The notes under the pieces: generated by a model
The model's database searches: none
The model's input: the letters and a program-made list of their open reading frames with translations, nothing else
What the model was told of the DNA's origin: nothing
Translations under genes and position numbers: made by a program
Assembly: GCA_030428205.1 (NCBI GenBank)
Contig: JAUIBK010000005.1
Location: 1 to 64,000 of the forward strand
Direction: 5' to 3'
Length of the DNA stretch: 64,000 nucleotides
Origin: a bacterium
GTDB taxonomy: Bacteria; Bdellovibrionota_C; UBA2361; RFPC01
Shown: in pieces, positions 8,845 to 17,780 of the stretch
Numbering within the stretch: the stretch's first letter is position 1
Layout: every line of letters begins with the position of its first letter

Positions 8845-9999
8845 GTGTCAAAACGTGTTCTCCATATTATTAACGGTATAGGTACTGGCGGAGCTGAACA
8901 ATCTCTTTTACGCCTCATGCCAGCATCAAAGAGAGCTGGCATGCAATCGATTGTTCTTTCTCTTGAAAGGGTGACAGAGTTTCAACGGCAAGAACTCTTT
9001 GAAAACGAAGGAGCGTGCGTCATTTCAATTGAAGTTCCCAGAGGCACATTCGCACTCCTGCTTTACGTTCCATTTCTCATATTCCAACTACGTCGTTTTG
9101 TTCGAGCTCTTGAGCCTGACGTTATTTGTGGGTGGATGTATCATGGAGCTCTTGTAAGTCTGATTGCAGCTCGTCTTTCACCTAAAAGAGTTTCTCCCCT
9201 CTTGTTTATTCGCCGTTCTCTTTATTCGGTGAAGGACCTTCGACCGGCTACCAGGTTTATTCTTCGCGCCCTCGCGAGATTCTCGCACTCAGCGAAAGCG
9301 ATTGTGTACAATTCAAATGTTTCAAAGTTACAGCATGAAGCTTTTGGCTTGAAAGACGGAGGGGTTGTGATTTCTAATGGCGTGCCTATCCATGATTTTG
9401 TGCCTTCGAGTGAAGAACGAAACAGTTTCGCTCTTGAACAGGGGCTTTCGAGTGATGTCCTCCTGATTGGTCATGTTGGGCGGTTTGTACCAGAGAAAGA
9501 TCATAGAACAGCACTTGAGACCTTTGCCATTTTAACGAGAAGAGAGCCTCGGTTGCGTTTTGTTTGTATCGGGCGGGGAGTGCAGCAGTCCAATCGTGAA
9601 TTTGCTCAGTTGTGTGAGCGAGCTGGTTTTGATCTTCATTTGCCAGACTGCCCTCTCCTTCTCCTTGGGGAAAGAGCCGATCTTCAGAAACTTCTACCAG
9701 CTTTTGACCTCCTCTTTTCGTCGTCTATTTCCGAAGGTTTTTCAAATGTCATTGCTGAGTCCATGAGTTGCCAAGTGCCGTGTGTGGTAACTGATGTTGG
9801 AGAATCTGCCACTATTGTAGGGGAAACAGGTAGAGTTCTTTCTGTGTCAGAACCACAGGAAGCTGCAAAGCATCTCTTAGAACTGCTCTCACTTTCAGCT
9901 GAGACTCGTAGACAGCTAGGAGAACAAGCGAGGGAGAGGGTTTGTGAACGTTACTCGGTTGAGAGGTTTTGTGGCGAGGTACTTGGGCTTTTTGAGTGA
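8845..9999 (+). CDS. Glycosyltransferase family 4
   Basis: The start is a GTG at 8845 with AAGTTAAGGAA just upstream; the product is 384 residues. The N-terminal IINGIGTGGAEQSLLRL is the characteristic glycine-rich acceptor-side loop of group 1 glycosyltransferases. The C-terminal half contains IGHVGRFVPEKDH and the EX7E motif SEGFSNVIAESMSC. The likely role is sugar transfer during surface polysaccharide or LPS assembly. The gene is followed by a palindromic repeat that lies between its stop and the 3' end of the convergent asparagine synthase gene. Confidence 0.87.
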   Translation: MSKRVLHIINGIGTGGAEQSLLRLMPASKRAGMQSIVLSLERVTEFQRQELFENEGACVISIEVPRGTFALLLYVPFLIFQLRRFVRALEPDVICGWMYHGALVSLIAARLSPKRVSPLLFIRRSLYSVKDLRPATRFILRALARFSHSAKAIVYNSNVSKLQHEAFGLKDGGVVISNGVPIHDFVPSSEERNSFALEQGLSSDVLLIGHVGRFVPEKDHRTALETFAILTRREPRLRFVCIGRGVQQSNREFAQLCERAGFDLHLPDCPLLLLGERADLQKLLPAFDLLFSSSISEGFSNVIAESMSCQVPCVVTDVGESATIVGETGRVLSVSEPQEAAKHLLELLSLSAETRRQLGEQARERVCERYSVERFCGEVLGLFE

Positions 10000-10022
10000 G
10001 ATTAAATTTAGTCAAAAAAATT

Positions 10023-10100
10023 TTTATAACGCGAAGTACGCGAAGTACGCGAAGAGCTTTTAGGAATAGAACACATTCTTCGCGTACTTCGCGTTATAAA
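10023..10100. repeat. Palindromic repeat, GCGAAG family, copy 1
   Basis: The left arm (10023-10045) and right arm (10078-10100) are exact 23-base reverse complements. The left arm is extended by one more 9-base GCGAAGTAC-type unit to 10054. A second copy with the same design lies at 51666-51721. It occupies the gap between two convergent genes and so may also act as a bidirectional transcription terminator; poly-A/poly-T runs flank both arms. Confidence 0.8.
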
Positions 10101-10167
10101 TTTTGAAAAAAAACAAATACTCATCTATAAGTTTTTTTGTCGAGGTCGAACTCGAGGGGGGGGCGAT

Positions 10168-12129
10168 TTAAAGGGATTGACGCCACTGTTGATAGATAAT
10201 GACATCCCAGAGTTGGTAGTGCCAATCGTTGCCTTTGAGGTGCTCGTTCCAGAGCTTACGGATACGTTTTGGATTGAGGCCTGAGTCTTCGAGTGCTTTC
10301 ACAGAGAGGAGTGGTTCAATCCACTCACGGAGATCTTGACGCAGCCAGCTCGCAAGTGGAATTCCAAATCCCATTTTTGGTCGCTCAAAGAGGTGTGATG
10401 GGACGTATTGTTCCAAGAGATCTTTGAGAATAAATTTTTGATTTCTATCTTGAATCTTCCAGGCAGGAGGGAGGGTCCACGAGAATTCAATAATACGGTG
10501 ATCGAGTAGCGGGGTCCTCGCTTCCAGTGAATAGGTCATGCTTGCTCTATCAACCTTGGTAAGGATGTCCTCTGGCAAGTAGGTGTGCATATCGATATAA
10601 GCAAAACGCTCAAAGTCGTCAGCGAAAGGCGGATAGTTTTCTAAAAAGAAAGGCTCCCTCTCTATCTCTTTGGCATTAGAGATGAGGGATGCAGAATCGT
10701 ACCAATGGGCGATCAGTGAGCGATACATCTCAGCTGGAGTTTGACGCGAGAGCATCTCTGCACCGCGCGAGAACATATCTCCTGTCCTCAGAGATTGAAA
10801 CCGTTTGGGAAGTATCGGGCGTAGAAGAGAGTATCCAAGAGAAGCAAGGGGCTGAGGGATGATTTGAGCCAGAGTTCGGAGTGGATACGGAAAACGACGG
10901 AGCCATGAGTTTACCTGAGCGGCTAAGAGGTAACGCTCATAGCCGCCAAAAAGCTCATCGCCACCATCGCCTGAAAGAGCAACCGTAACGTGTTCACGTG
11001 TAAGTTTACTGAGAAGTAGTGTGGGGATTTGCGATGAGTCTGAAAAGGGCTCGCTGTAGCTTGATGCGATGGAGGGAATGAGGTCGAGAGCGTCTCTTGA
11101 GGTGACATATATCTCCGTGTGGTCTGTGTTGAGATGTTGCGCTATCTCTCTTGCGTAAGGTGCTTCATCGTAACCACCTTCTTGAAAGCCAATCGAGAAT
11201 GTTCTGACCGGTTGAGTTGATACTTTTTGCATGCAACCGACAACGAGGCTTGAGTCAATACCCCCCGAGAGAAAGGCACCCACTGGTACATCAGAGAGCA
11301 TACGGTAGGAGATAGACGACAGGAGGAGGTCATTAAGCTTTTTCTTGGTTGGCTCATAGTCTGTAAGGGCTTCTCGTGAGGATGCTGCAACGAGCGATTC
11401 TAGATTCCAGTATCGCTTTGGAGAACAGTTTGAACGACCGGCAAAAGGAGAAAAAGAATTTGGCTTTTCTCTTAAAGAGGCACGAGAAAGCGTAAGAGTG
11501 GAGCCTGGGGGAAGCTTAAAGTGTGAATCGTAGATCGAGTAGGGGCTTGGAATATAATTATAGCGAAAAAAAAGAGCTGCTGTGTCTGGAGAGATATCTT
11601 TGGGAAAATTCGAATCAGCTGAAAATGCACCGAGCTCAGAAGCAAACCCAAATGAATTATTGTACCAACCGTAATAGAGTGGCTTTATGCCGATTCGATC
11701 ACGAGCAAGAGTAAGCTCTTCGAGAGAGTTGTCCCAGACAGCAATGGCAAACATCCCATTGGCACGTTGAAGTGTTTGTTCGATTCCCCATTCTTCAAAA
11801 GCAGCAAGGAGTACTTCTGTATCTGAGTGGCCACGAAATGTGTGTCCACACTTTTTGAGCTCTGCATGGAGCTCGCGGTAGTTATAGATCTCACCATTAA
11901 AAACGATCGTAAACCGTGAGGATGAGGAGTGCATCGGCTGGTGGCCGTGAGCGGAGAGATCCAGAATTGAGAGTCTGCGGTGTCCAAAAGCCAGGTTTGT
12001 GTTTGAGGCAACCCATGTGCCGGAATCATCCGGGCCCCTATGAGCAAGGCAGTCGGACATACCTGAGCAAGTATTGGAGAGTTCGTCTTGTGAGCGGCCT
12101 TCAGAGAAGAGGCCAACGATTCCACACAT
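10168..12129 (-). CDS. asnB: Asparagine synthase (glutamine-hydrolysing)
   Basis: The 653-residue protein begins MCGIVG, so after Met removal Cys2 is the nucleophile of the class II glutamine amidotransferase domain (residues 1 to about 210, with RGPDDSG and FNGEIYNY conserved). The C-terminal synthetase domain has the PP-loop SGGIDS at about 288-293 and the ALSGDGGDELFGGY motif. It converts aspartate to asparagine using glutamine and ATP. Long AsnB proteins of this type often occur in polysaccharide clusters, where they may amidate sugar carboxylates, so the true substrate could be a uronic-acid-containing intermediate. Confidence 0.9.
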   Translation of the reverse strand: MCGIVGLFSEGRSQDELSNTCSGMSDCLAHRGPDDSGTWVASNTNLAFGHRRLSILDLSAHGHQPMHSSSSRFTIVFNGEIYNYRELHAELKKCGHTFRGHSDTEVLLAAFEEWGIEQTLQRANGMFAIAVWDNSLEELTLARDRIGIKPLYYGWYNNSFGFASELGAFSADSNFPKDISPDTAALFFRYNYIPSPYSIYDSHFKLPPGSTLTLSRASLREKPNSFSPFAGRSNCSPKRYWNLESLVAASSREALTDYEPTKKKLNDLLLSSISYRMLSDVPVGAFLSGGIDSSLVVGCMQKVSTQPVRTFSIGFQEGGYDEAPYAREIAQHLNTDHTEIYVTSRDALDLIPSIASSYSEPFSDSSQIPTLLLSKLTREHVTVALSGDGGDELFGGYERYLLAAQVNSWLRRFPYPLRTLAQIIPQPLASLGYSLLRPILPKRFQSLRTGDMFSRGAEMLSRQTPAEMYRSLIAHWYDSASLISNAKEIEREPFFLENYPPFADDFERFAYIDMHTYLPEDILTKVDRASMTYSLEARTPLLDHRIIEFSWTLPPAWKIQDRNQKFILKDLLEQYVPSHLFERPKMGFGIPLASWLRQDLREWIEPLLSVKALEDSGLNPKRIRKLWNEHLKGNDWHYQLWDVIIYQQWRQSL

Positions 12130-12296
12130 ATTCTACGACCATTGTATCCTATTGAAATTACAATAGTAATATCTGACGGAAGAGAGATCCGAAAGCCTTC
12201 TTTGGCGCATCTAAGAATGAGGAGAAAGAAGAGGTGGAAGTAGCCGTAACGGCACAATAGCGACATCTAAAGAAAAGATAAGGTTTTAAGCAGGTT

Positions 12297-13577
12297 ATGC
12301 TCTCATCACTTCGAAGGCAACGAAATCTCCGAGCGAGAAAAAAATCTCGATCGAAACGGAAAAAGCTCCTGTTTGTTGTAAACGATCCCGCATTTTTTGT
12401 TTCCCATAGACTCATTCTTGGACAAGCTGCTCAGCAGGCTGGGTTTGATGTGTATGTTGCTGCGCCGTGGGGAGAAGGGATTGAGGTGATCTCATCTCAT
12501 GGATTTCGATTTGTTCCAGTACGTATCGAGCGGTGGGGAATGAATCCACTCAAAGAACTTAAATCGCTCCATAGTCTCTTTGCGCTCTATAGAAGAATAC
12601 AACCAGACATCGTTCACCACGTAACGATTAAGCCGGTGCTGTATGGCTCGCTCGCGGCATCACTTGCCGGAGTACCTGCCGTGGTAAATGCTGTATCTGG
12701 ATTTGGATATATGTTCTTGCACCGTACTCTTCGTGGATCGGTACGAAGAATATTTGCAGAACTCCTTTACAGATTCGCGAGCCGTCATCCAAACGGAGCA
12801 ACGATCTTTCAAAACAGTGACGATCAAAAATACTTCCGTAAAAAGATATTACGCTCAACGGCAAAGAGTATCCTGATCCGAGGCTCAGGCGTCGATCTTG
12901 AGCATTTCTGTGCTCAACCATTGCCAAGCACACACCGACCAACTGTCATGCTCATAGGTCGTGTTCTATGGGATAAAGGTATCGGTGAATTCGTAAGAGC
13001 GGCGCGTTTACTCCGAAGTTGGGGAGCTGATGCTCGTTTTGTTGTTGTTGGACCAGCCGTTCCAAACAATCCTTCAGGTATCTCGTATCAACAGATTGAG
13101 CGGTGGGTGAGTGAAGGTATCGTTGAGTTCTGGGGCAAAAAGTCTGATATCCTCCCGTGTCTTCAGCAAGCAGATATCGTCTGTCTTCCATCGTACCGTG
13201 AGGGGCTTCCCAAGGTACTTTTAGAAGCTGCGGCTTGTGGAAAACCTCTTGTGGCAACTGATGTGCCCGGTTGTCGTGAAGTTGTTCGTGATGGATACAA
13301 CGGAATTCTTGTCCCCTCACGTTCGGCTCAAGGATTGGCAGAAGGTCTTGTCACCCTTGTCAGTGATGCTGAGCTTCGCTGTGAGATGGGAGCAAAGAGC
13401 CGATTATTAATGGAGGGCAATGAGTTCTCTGATGAGCACGTAGCGCACAAGACCCTTGAGCTCTATTACTCTTTGATTGGAAGAAAGCCAGAGCAAACCA
13501 AAATTATTACTCTTGATCTTGATTCAACTTCATCAGTTGTTCGCAGTAATCATACGGGTACCGATGCGCGCGGCTGA
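12297..13577 (+). CDS. Glycosyltransferase family 4 (PglA/WbpL-context type)
   Basis: The 426-residue protein opens with a very basic 22-residue leader (many Arg/Lys) before KKLLFVVNDPAFFVSHR. HHVTIKPVLYGSLAA and PAVVNAVSGFGYMF are strongly conserved in the subfamily that adds a second sugar to undecaprenyl-diphosphate-linked HexNAc. The EX7E motif is REGLPKVLLEAAACG. It probably acts early in building a lipid-linked repeat unit. The basic leader may help membrane association, or the true start may lie slightly downstream. The last 71 bases overlap the convergent arylsulfotransferase gene. Confidence 0.85.
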   Translation: MLSSLRRQRNLRARKKSRSKRKKLLFVVNDPAFFVSHRLILGQAAQQAGFDVYVAAPWGEGIEVISSHGFRFVPVRIERWGMNPLKELKSLHSLFALYRRIQPDIVHHVTIKPVLYGSLAASLAGVPAVVNAVSGFGYMFLHRTLRGSVRRIFAELLYRFASRHPNGATIFQNSDDQKYFRKKILRSTAKSILIRGSGVDLEHFCAQPLPSTHRPTVMLIGRVLWDKGIGEFVRAARLLRSWGADARFVVVGPAVPNNPSGISYQQIERWVSEGIVEFWGKKSDILPCLQQADIVCLPSYREGLPKVLLEAAACGKPLVATDVPGCREVVRDGYNGILVPSRSAQGLAEGLVTLVSDAELRCEMGAKSRLLMEGNEFSDEHVAHKTLELYYSLIGRKPEQTKIITLDLDSTSSVVRSNHTGTDARG

Positions 13578-14829
13578 TGCGGTAATTTCCACGAACTTCC
13601 CAAACGATCTCACCTGAGGAGGTGACTTCAAATGCCCTCCCAGTGGTATCTTCGGAAATAAACGTATTTCCATTCGGTAGCCTCTGAACAGAACCTCCCC
13701 CATAAGTGAAAAACTCACCTGGCTTTTCATACTTCCAAACAGTTTCGCGTGTCAGGGGATCGACTTCAAGCACTTTTGAGTATTCTCGGTGTTTGAGAAA
13801 TCCGTTGTCGAGGAGAAGGACATTTCCAGCACCAGGAAGCCCCTCTGGAATCATATGCACTTCGTGTCCTCGAACAAGTCCCTCAGAGAGCTTTCCATCT
13901 GTTTGTTCGCCCTCATAGGTCCAAACCACTTCCCCAGATTCACGATCGACAAGATACGCCGTCCAAAAATTCCTCGGTAAAATAAAGATATTTCCGGGAC
14001 GAAAACGGAGATCGCCAGCTGAAAAGTGTCGGTTGGGTCCAAGTGGTTGAGCGGTGTTCGTGTGGCTCCAGTCCCATACAAGCTCTCCGCCTTTCTTCTT
14101 CCTCGTTTTTTCACACCCGTTCCAGCCACAGGTGACAGTATCGAGGTGCTCGTGAGCATTCCATTGCCAGACAGTTTCTCCAGTAGGGGATATTTCTACG
14201 AGTGCATCAGAACGAAAGATACTCCGTTCGGCTTTCTTGGGTGAGAAGGGGTGTTTTTCGGGGAAGGGAAGCTCAAGACGTTCAAGAGTGAGAATGTTTC
14301 CGTTAGGAAGCTGGTGAATATCGTGGTGGAACCAGTTCTCAGAGCTACTCTCCCAGAGTATCTCTCCATCCCAATTATAGCGTCGTATAATTTTTTTGAG
14401 TTCACGCCACTTCTTTTTACGAAGTCCGTATTTACTCCCGTGAACGACAAGAAGAGAGCAGTCTGGCATGAGGCGCGCACGCGTTGCATCAAGAGGCCAA
14501 GAGTGAATTGACTTACCTTTTTCAGTGAGCAAGTGGATAGCGTCAGCGCCAGAGAGAGGATAGAGAGTCACGGCTTGGAAAAAATTTCCGCTTTTATGTA
14601 TTGTCAGTTGTGGTTCCTGAGCTGCTCCGTCAACGGGTCGCTCTTTTGGTGTAGCAGGATTTAGATTCTTGTTATGGACGTTTGGAGATTGAAGCGTTTG
14701 ATTGACGATTTCTGGAGTGTCGGTTCTCGGGGAGGATGGGAGGAGGTAAGCTGCTGCAACCATAGCACCGCTGAGCAGGAGTATGATCTGGAAGAGAGAG
14801 GTTAGCTGTCGTTTGGTGGTGCGATCCAT
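13507..14829 (-). CDS. Arylsulfotransferase (ASST)-family protein
   Basis: The ATG at 14829 gives 440 residues; a TTG-started extension to 14865 is less likely. An N-terminal transmembrane anchor (residues about 12-30) precedes an extracytoplasmic beta-propeller with repeated LPNGN(I/T) blades (HQLPNGNILTLE, VQRLPNGNTFISED) and the HDIH and HEVH histidine pairs typical of ASST-like proteins. The bacterial enzyme transfers sulfate between phenolic compounds in the periplasm, but many homologues are uncharacterised. It lies within the surface-sugar region. Its 3' end overlaps the opposing glycosyltransferase by 71 bases, unusually long for two apparently intact genes. Confidence 0.75.
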   Translation of the reverse strand: MDRTTKRQLTSLFQIILLLSGAMVAAAYLLPSSPRTDTPEIVNQTLQSPNVHNKNLNPATPKERPVDGAAQEPQLTIHKSGNFFQAVTLYPLSGADAIHLLTEKGKSIHSWPLDATRARLMPDCSLLVVHGSKYGLRKKKWRELKKIIRRYNWDGEILWESSSENWFHHDIHQLPNGNILTLERLELPFPEKHPFSPKKAERSIFRSDALVEISPTGETVWQWNAHEHLDTVTCGWNGCEKTRKKKGGELVWDWSHTNTAQPLGPNRHFSAGDLRFRPGNIFILPRNFWTAYLVDRESGEVVWTYEGEQTDGKLSEGLVRGHEVHMIPEGLPGAGNVLLLDNGFLKHREYSKVLEVDPLTRETVWKYEKPGEFFTYGGGSVQRLPNGNTFISEDTTGRAFEVTSSGEIVWEVRGNYRISRAHRYPYDYCEQLMKLNQDQE

Positions 14830-14937
14830 AGCGGGCACAGTAGTATAGGTCGGATAGAGAGGCAATCCTTGGCTTGAGGTCGAAATGTTGAGTAGTAGGT
14901 GTAATTTGGTACACTTACCTTACGTAAGGGAGCCTCT

Positions 14938-16392
14938 ATGACCGCCACAGATCCGGCAGATCCATCTACAACTCCTCCTTCTCCTAGCTCTGAGGAGCAA
15001 GTAGGGGAGGCTCGCCCATTACTTGATGTTTTTGAAGGGCTTGTTGTACCGCATGCCAATACGGACGACATAGAGGTCTCCAATACACTTGAGATCGATG
15101 TTCAAGAGTCAAATTTACGTGTGCGTTTTGTAGGTGACACTCATGCTCCAAGCCTTGGCTCTGAGAATGAAGTTCTCCCTGGAAAGCTTGAGGTCGAGCT
15201 TCTTACGGCTGGAGGACGTACCATTGATACTCTATCAATGTCTCAGCTTACTATGAGTTCGTTGAAAAAAATCCTTACAGCATTCACTCAAAGAGATATG
15301 CGTGAGCGTTTTCTCGGTCTTGGCCGTCTCTCGGGAGATACTTTTCTTTCTCAAGGAAAGTTGAGGAATCTTCTTACACAAGCAGGAGCTGAAGGGGTGC
15401 AAATTAACTCCTCGCTTGGTGTTGCGCCGAGTGACATTGCTTCGAATTATAACCGCCAGTATTCGCGAGCAAAAAGTGATGAAGATAATAGAGAAAGGTA
15501 CCTCGATCTGATTGAGCGTAGTGCTACATTGTCGATAGTGCATCACGGTCTTGCACAAGCGAAAGCACTTGGTATTAACAAGGTGCTTGTACCCGTGCAT
15601 ACTCAATCAATTGTGGCTGAAGTCTCACGCTCTCGCGAAGATATCGATATTATATGGGTGGTGCCAAAAGCTGCGGTAGAGGGGGTGAATCTCTCTGAGG
15701 ACGAAGGTGGGGATGTTGTTTACTTTTCGACAAATCCAAAAATATCACCTGATGCTGAGCAACGCCTTGCGCTCTTTTCTGCGCTTGCGAGAGGCCATCT
15801 CACTATAGATGAGCGTGTCCTGTGCCTAAAGGGGGCTAGTCACTCCCCGAACTTGTCTGGTTACGAGATTGTGGCTCCTCCGAGGATCTTTTCTTGGATT
15901 TCGAAAGAGAGTCTCGAGTCACTTCAGTCTATTCCTAAGAGCTCGCTTGAGGTTATTGAGCGTGTCGTTGATATCGCTATGAAGTTCTCTCGGGAAGGCA
16001 TTGAAGGGAAGTACTTTGGTGCAACGTTTGTTGTTGGAAGAGGGAAGAAGCTCGCTCCGTTTCTCAAGCAGGTAATGCACAATCCACTAGAAGGACTCGA
16101 TATCGAAGATCGATCTCTTTACGATCCAAGGTTTCTGCGAACATTACGAGCTGCGGCTTCAGTTGAGAATGCAGTGATTATCCGTCCCGATGGCCTGGTA
16201 TCTTCTGCCTGGACAAACATTGTTGCCCCTACTGATGAGATCGAGACAAGAGATGGCTGGGGATCTCGTCATGTTTCCGCTGTAGCTATTACTGCGGTAA
16301 CAGAGGCGTTCTCCGTGACTATCTCTGAGTCTACAGGCGATGTAACATTGATGTGGGCTGGAAAGCCTATTCTGGAGCTTTCTCCGAGGTAG
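14938..16392 (+). CDS. DisA_N-domain (diadenylate cyclase-like) protein with altered catalytic motif
   Basis: The 484-residue protein has a disordered Pro/Ser/Glu-rich N-terminus (residues 1-25). A segment at about 190-245 (HHGLAQAKALGINKVLVPV) resembles the pyruvate-kinase-C-like domain seen in DacZ-type cyclases, and a C-terminal DAC domain spans about 335-480. Within it GKYFGATFVVGRG, NPLEGL, GWGSRHVSAVAIT and ISESTGD follow the family pattern closely. The usual DGA triad is ENA (residues 410-412), and RH is followed by V rather than A/R. Family knowledge places the ATP/metal-contacting Asp in DGA, so activity may be reduced, altered or lost. It may sense or make c-di-AMP, or be a binding pseudoenzyme. 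Its 3' end overlaps the convergent recombinase by 26 bases. Confidence 0.75.
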   Translation: MTATDPADPSTTPPSPSSEEQVGEARPLLDVFEGLVVPHANTDDIEVSNTLEIDVQESNLRVRFVGDTHAPSLGSENEVLPGKLEVELLTAGGRTIDTLSMSQLTMSSLKKILTAFTQRDMRERFLGLGRLSGDTFLSQGKLRNLLTQAGAEGVQINSSLGVAPSDIASNYNRQYSRAKSDEDNRERYLDLIERSATLSIVHHGLAQAKALGINKVLVPVHTQSIVAEVSRSREDIDIIWVVPKAAVEGVNLSEDEGGDVVYFSTNPKISPDAEQRLALFSALARGHLTIDERVLCLKGASHSPNLSGYEIVAPPRIFSWISKESLESLQSIPKSSLEVIERVVDIAMKFSREGIEGKYFGATFVVGRGKKLAPFLKQVMHNPLEGLDIEDRSLYDPRFLRTLRAAASVENAVIIRPDGLVSSAWTNIVAPTDEIETRDGWGSRHVSAVAITAVTEAFSVTISESTGDVTLMWAGKPILELSPR

Positions 16393-17578
16393 ACTTGTCT
16401 TCGCCGTAGGACAAGCCCTTGGCAGGGTTCTTTTCAATACCAAGCCGCCGCTTGTCGTACGCTTCAACCATTTGCACGCTTGCGTGCCGTGAGAATTCTT
16501 GAACTTCCCTGTGTGAGATACCATCTTCAAGGAGTTTTGTAATGGCGGTAGCCCTTGCTGAGTGAGGGCTTACATTCCCTGTTACGCCAGCTTTTTTACA
16601 GTAACTGCGAAACATCTTATAAACACCGCTCGTAGAAAGTTGTATGTCGGTTTCAACAGCACCACCACGACCTCGATACGAGATGAAGAGGTAATCGCCG
16701 GATTCTGCCCCTTTTTCCTTTCGTGCTTCAACGAGCGCGTGGATGCTTTCTGCTGCCCATTCGGGAAGTGATTGCTCGGCGTCATTTCCTGCTTTTGTAG
16801 ATCGTAGGCGAATATAGGAAGTTCCTTGCTGAGAACGTTTTACATCTGCAAGTCTTACGTTCACGGCTTCAGCTCTTCTGAGGCCTGCTCCAAAAAGAAG
16901 TGAGAGAAGGGCTTTGTCCCTTATTCCTTTTGTCGTTTTGGTGTTTGGTAGAGCGATAATCTCTTGAACTTTTTCAAAAGGAATCATCTCTGTTGGGCGT
17001 TTTTGTCCAGACTTTGCTTTCGGAGGTGGAACTTTGTCTGTTCCAAAAGGGTTATCGCTCACAAGATTGTGGGAGTGGAGCATTCTATAGATTCTTCTGA
17101 GTGCTGCAAACTTTTTGGCTATTGTCGCGTTGGCGAGTGTGAGTTGTGTACCATCACGTGTTTGCCCAGAGGTGTTCGACTTTGCCATTTTCTCAGAGCG
17201 TGCAACAAGTGCTCGACCTGTAGACGAAGAAGTTGGAGAACCGATCCGTGGCTTTTGCCCAGGTCGGTTTTCAAGCCATTTTCGGTAGCGAATGGCATCA
17301 AGATCCGTAGCGTCGATAAACCGATGAGTGAGTTCGTTGTCACTACCAGAACCTTTGAGAAATGTGCACCACTCTTCGAGGATTCCACGGTATGTTCTCT
17401 GTGTATTCGCTGACTTGAGAGAGAGAAATGTTTCTATACGGAGGTTGAGCTCTCCTCCAAGCTCTTCTAGGGAGCGTTCACGCTCTGATGTCTCAGCGCC
17501 ACTATTCTTCTGGGCCCTCTGGGCTGGTAGGACCTCAGGAAGGGAGACGTTGGTGCGGGGTTTGTCGCTTTCTGCCAT
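16367..17578 (-). CDS. Tyrosine recombinase / integrase
   Basis: The 403-residue protein contains an N-terminal SAM-like core-binding domain (about 45-185; SLKSANTQRTYRGILEEW is typical) and a catalytic domain. All active-site residues are visible in order: Arg in GLRRAEAV, Lys in STKAGN, His-x-x-Arg in HSARATA, His in FSRHAS and Tyr in AYDKRR. It would cut and rejoin DNA through a 3'-phosphotyrosine. An insertion of about 35 residues (Gly/Ser/Thr-rich, around 112-145) separates parts of the N-terminal domain. It stands alone: no excisionase, phage gene or tRNA is adjacent, so it may be a chromosomal Xer-like protein or a remnant of a mobile element. Confidence 0.88.
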   Translation of the reverse strand: MAESDKPRTNVSLPEVLPAQRAQKNSGAETSERERSLEELGGELNLRIETFLSLKSANTQRTYRGILEEWCTFLKGSGSDNELTHRFIDATDLDAIRYRKWLENRPGQKPRIGSPTSSSTGRALVARSEKMAKSNTSGQTRDGTQLTLANATIAKKFAALRRIYRMLHSHNLVSDNPFGTDKVPPPKAKSGQKRPTEMIPFEKVQEIIALPNTKTTKGIRDKALLSLLFGAGLRRAEAVNVRLADVKRSQQGTSYIRLRSTKAGNDAEQSLPEWAAESIHALVEARKEKGAESGDYLFISYRGRGGAVETDIQLSTSGVYKMFRSYCKKAGVTGNVSPHSARATAITKLLEDGISHREVQEFSRHASVQMVEAYDKRRLGIEKNPAKGLSYGEDKSTSEKAPE

Positions 17579-17780
17579 GAGGACTATTTTACGGTAGTTA
17601 TATCAATCGCAACAGGGGGCAATGTGTAAGCCCTCAGTTTTTTCTTGTTCTATGCATCGCGTGTTCCAGGTATGGCTGGGAGTGATGACATCATTTTTTG
17701 CTTTTGTTGTCTAAGGCGTACGTGGGATCTTCGCGTAGGTTGTGGCCTTATTTATTCTAGATTCTTTACGGTGAAGCCGC

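Noticed and set aside
10023..10100. CRISPR-like repeats
   Set aside because: The 9-base GCGAAG units are contiguous without spacers and form a palindrome.
12149..12166. CTATTG/CAATAG dyad between divergent genes asnB and the glycosyltransferase
   Set aside because: Six-base arms with a six-base spacer are expected by chance in this AT-rich region.
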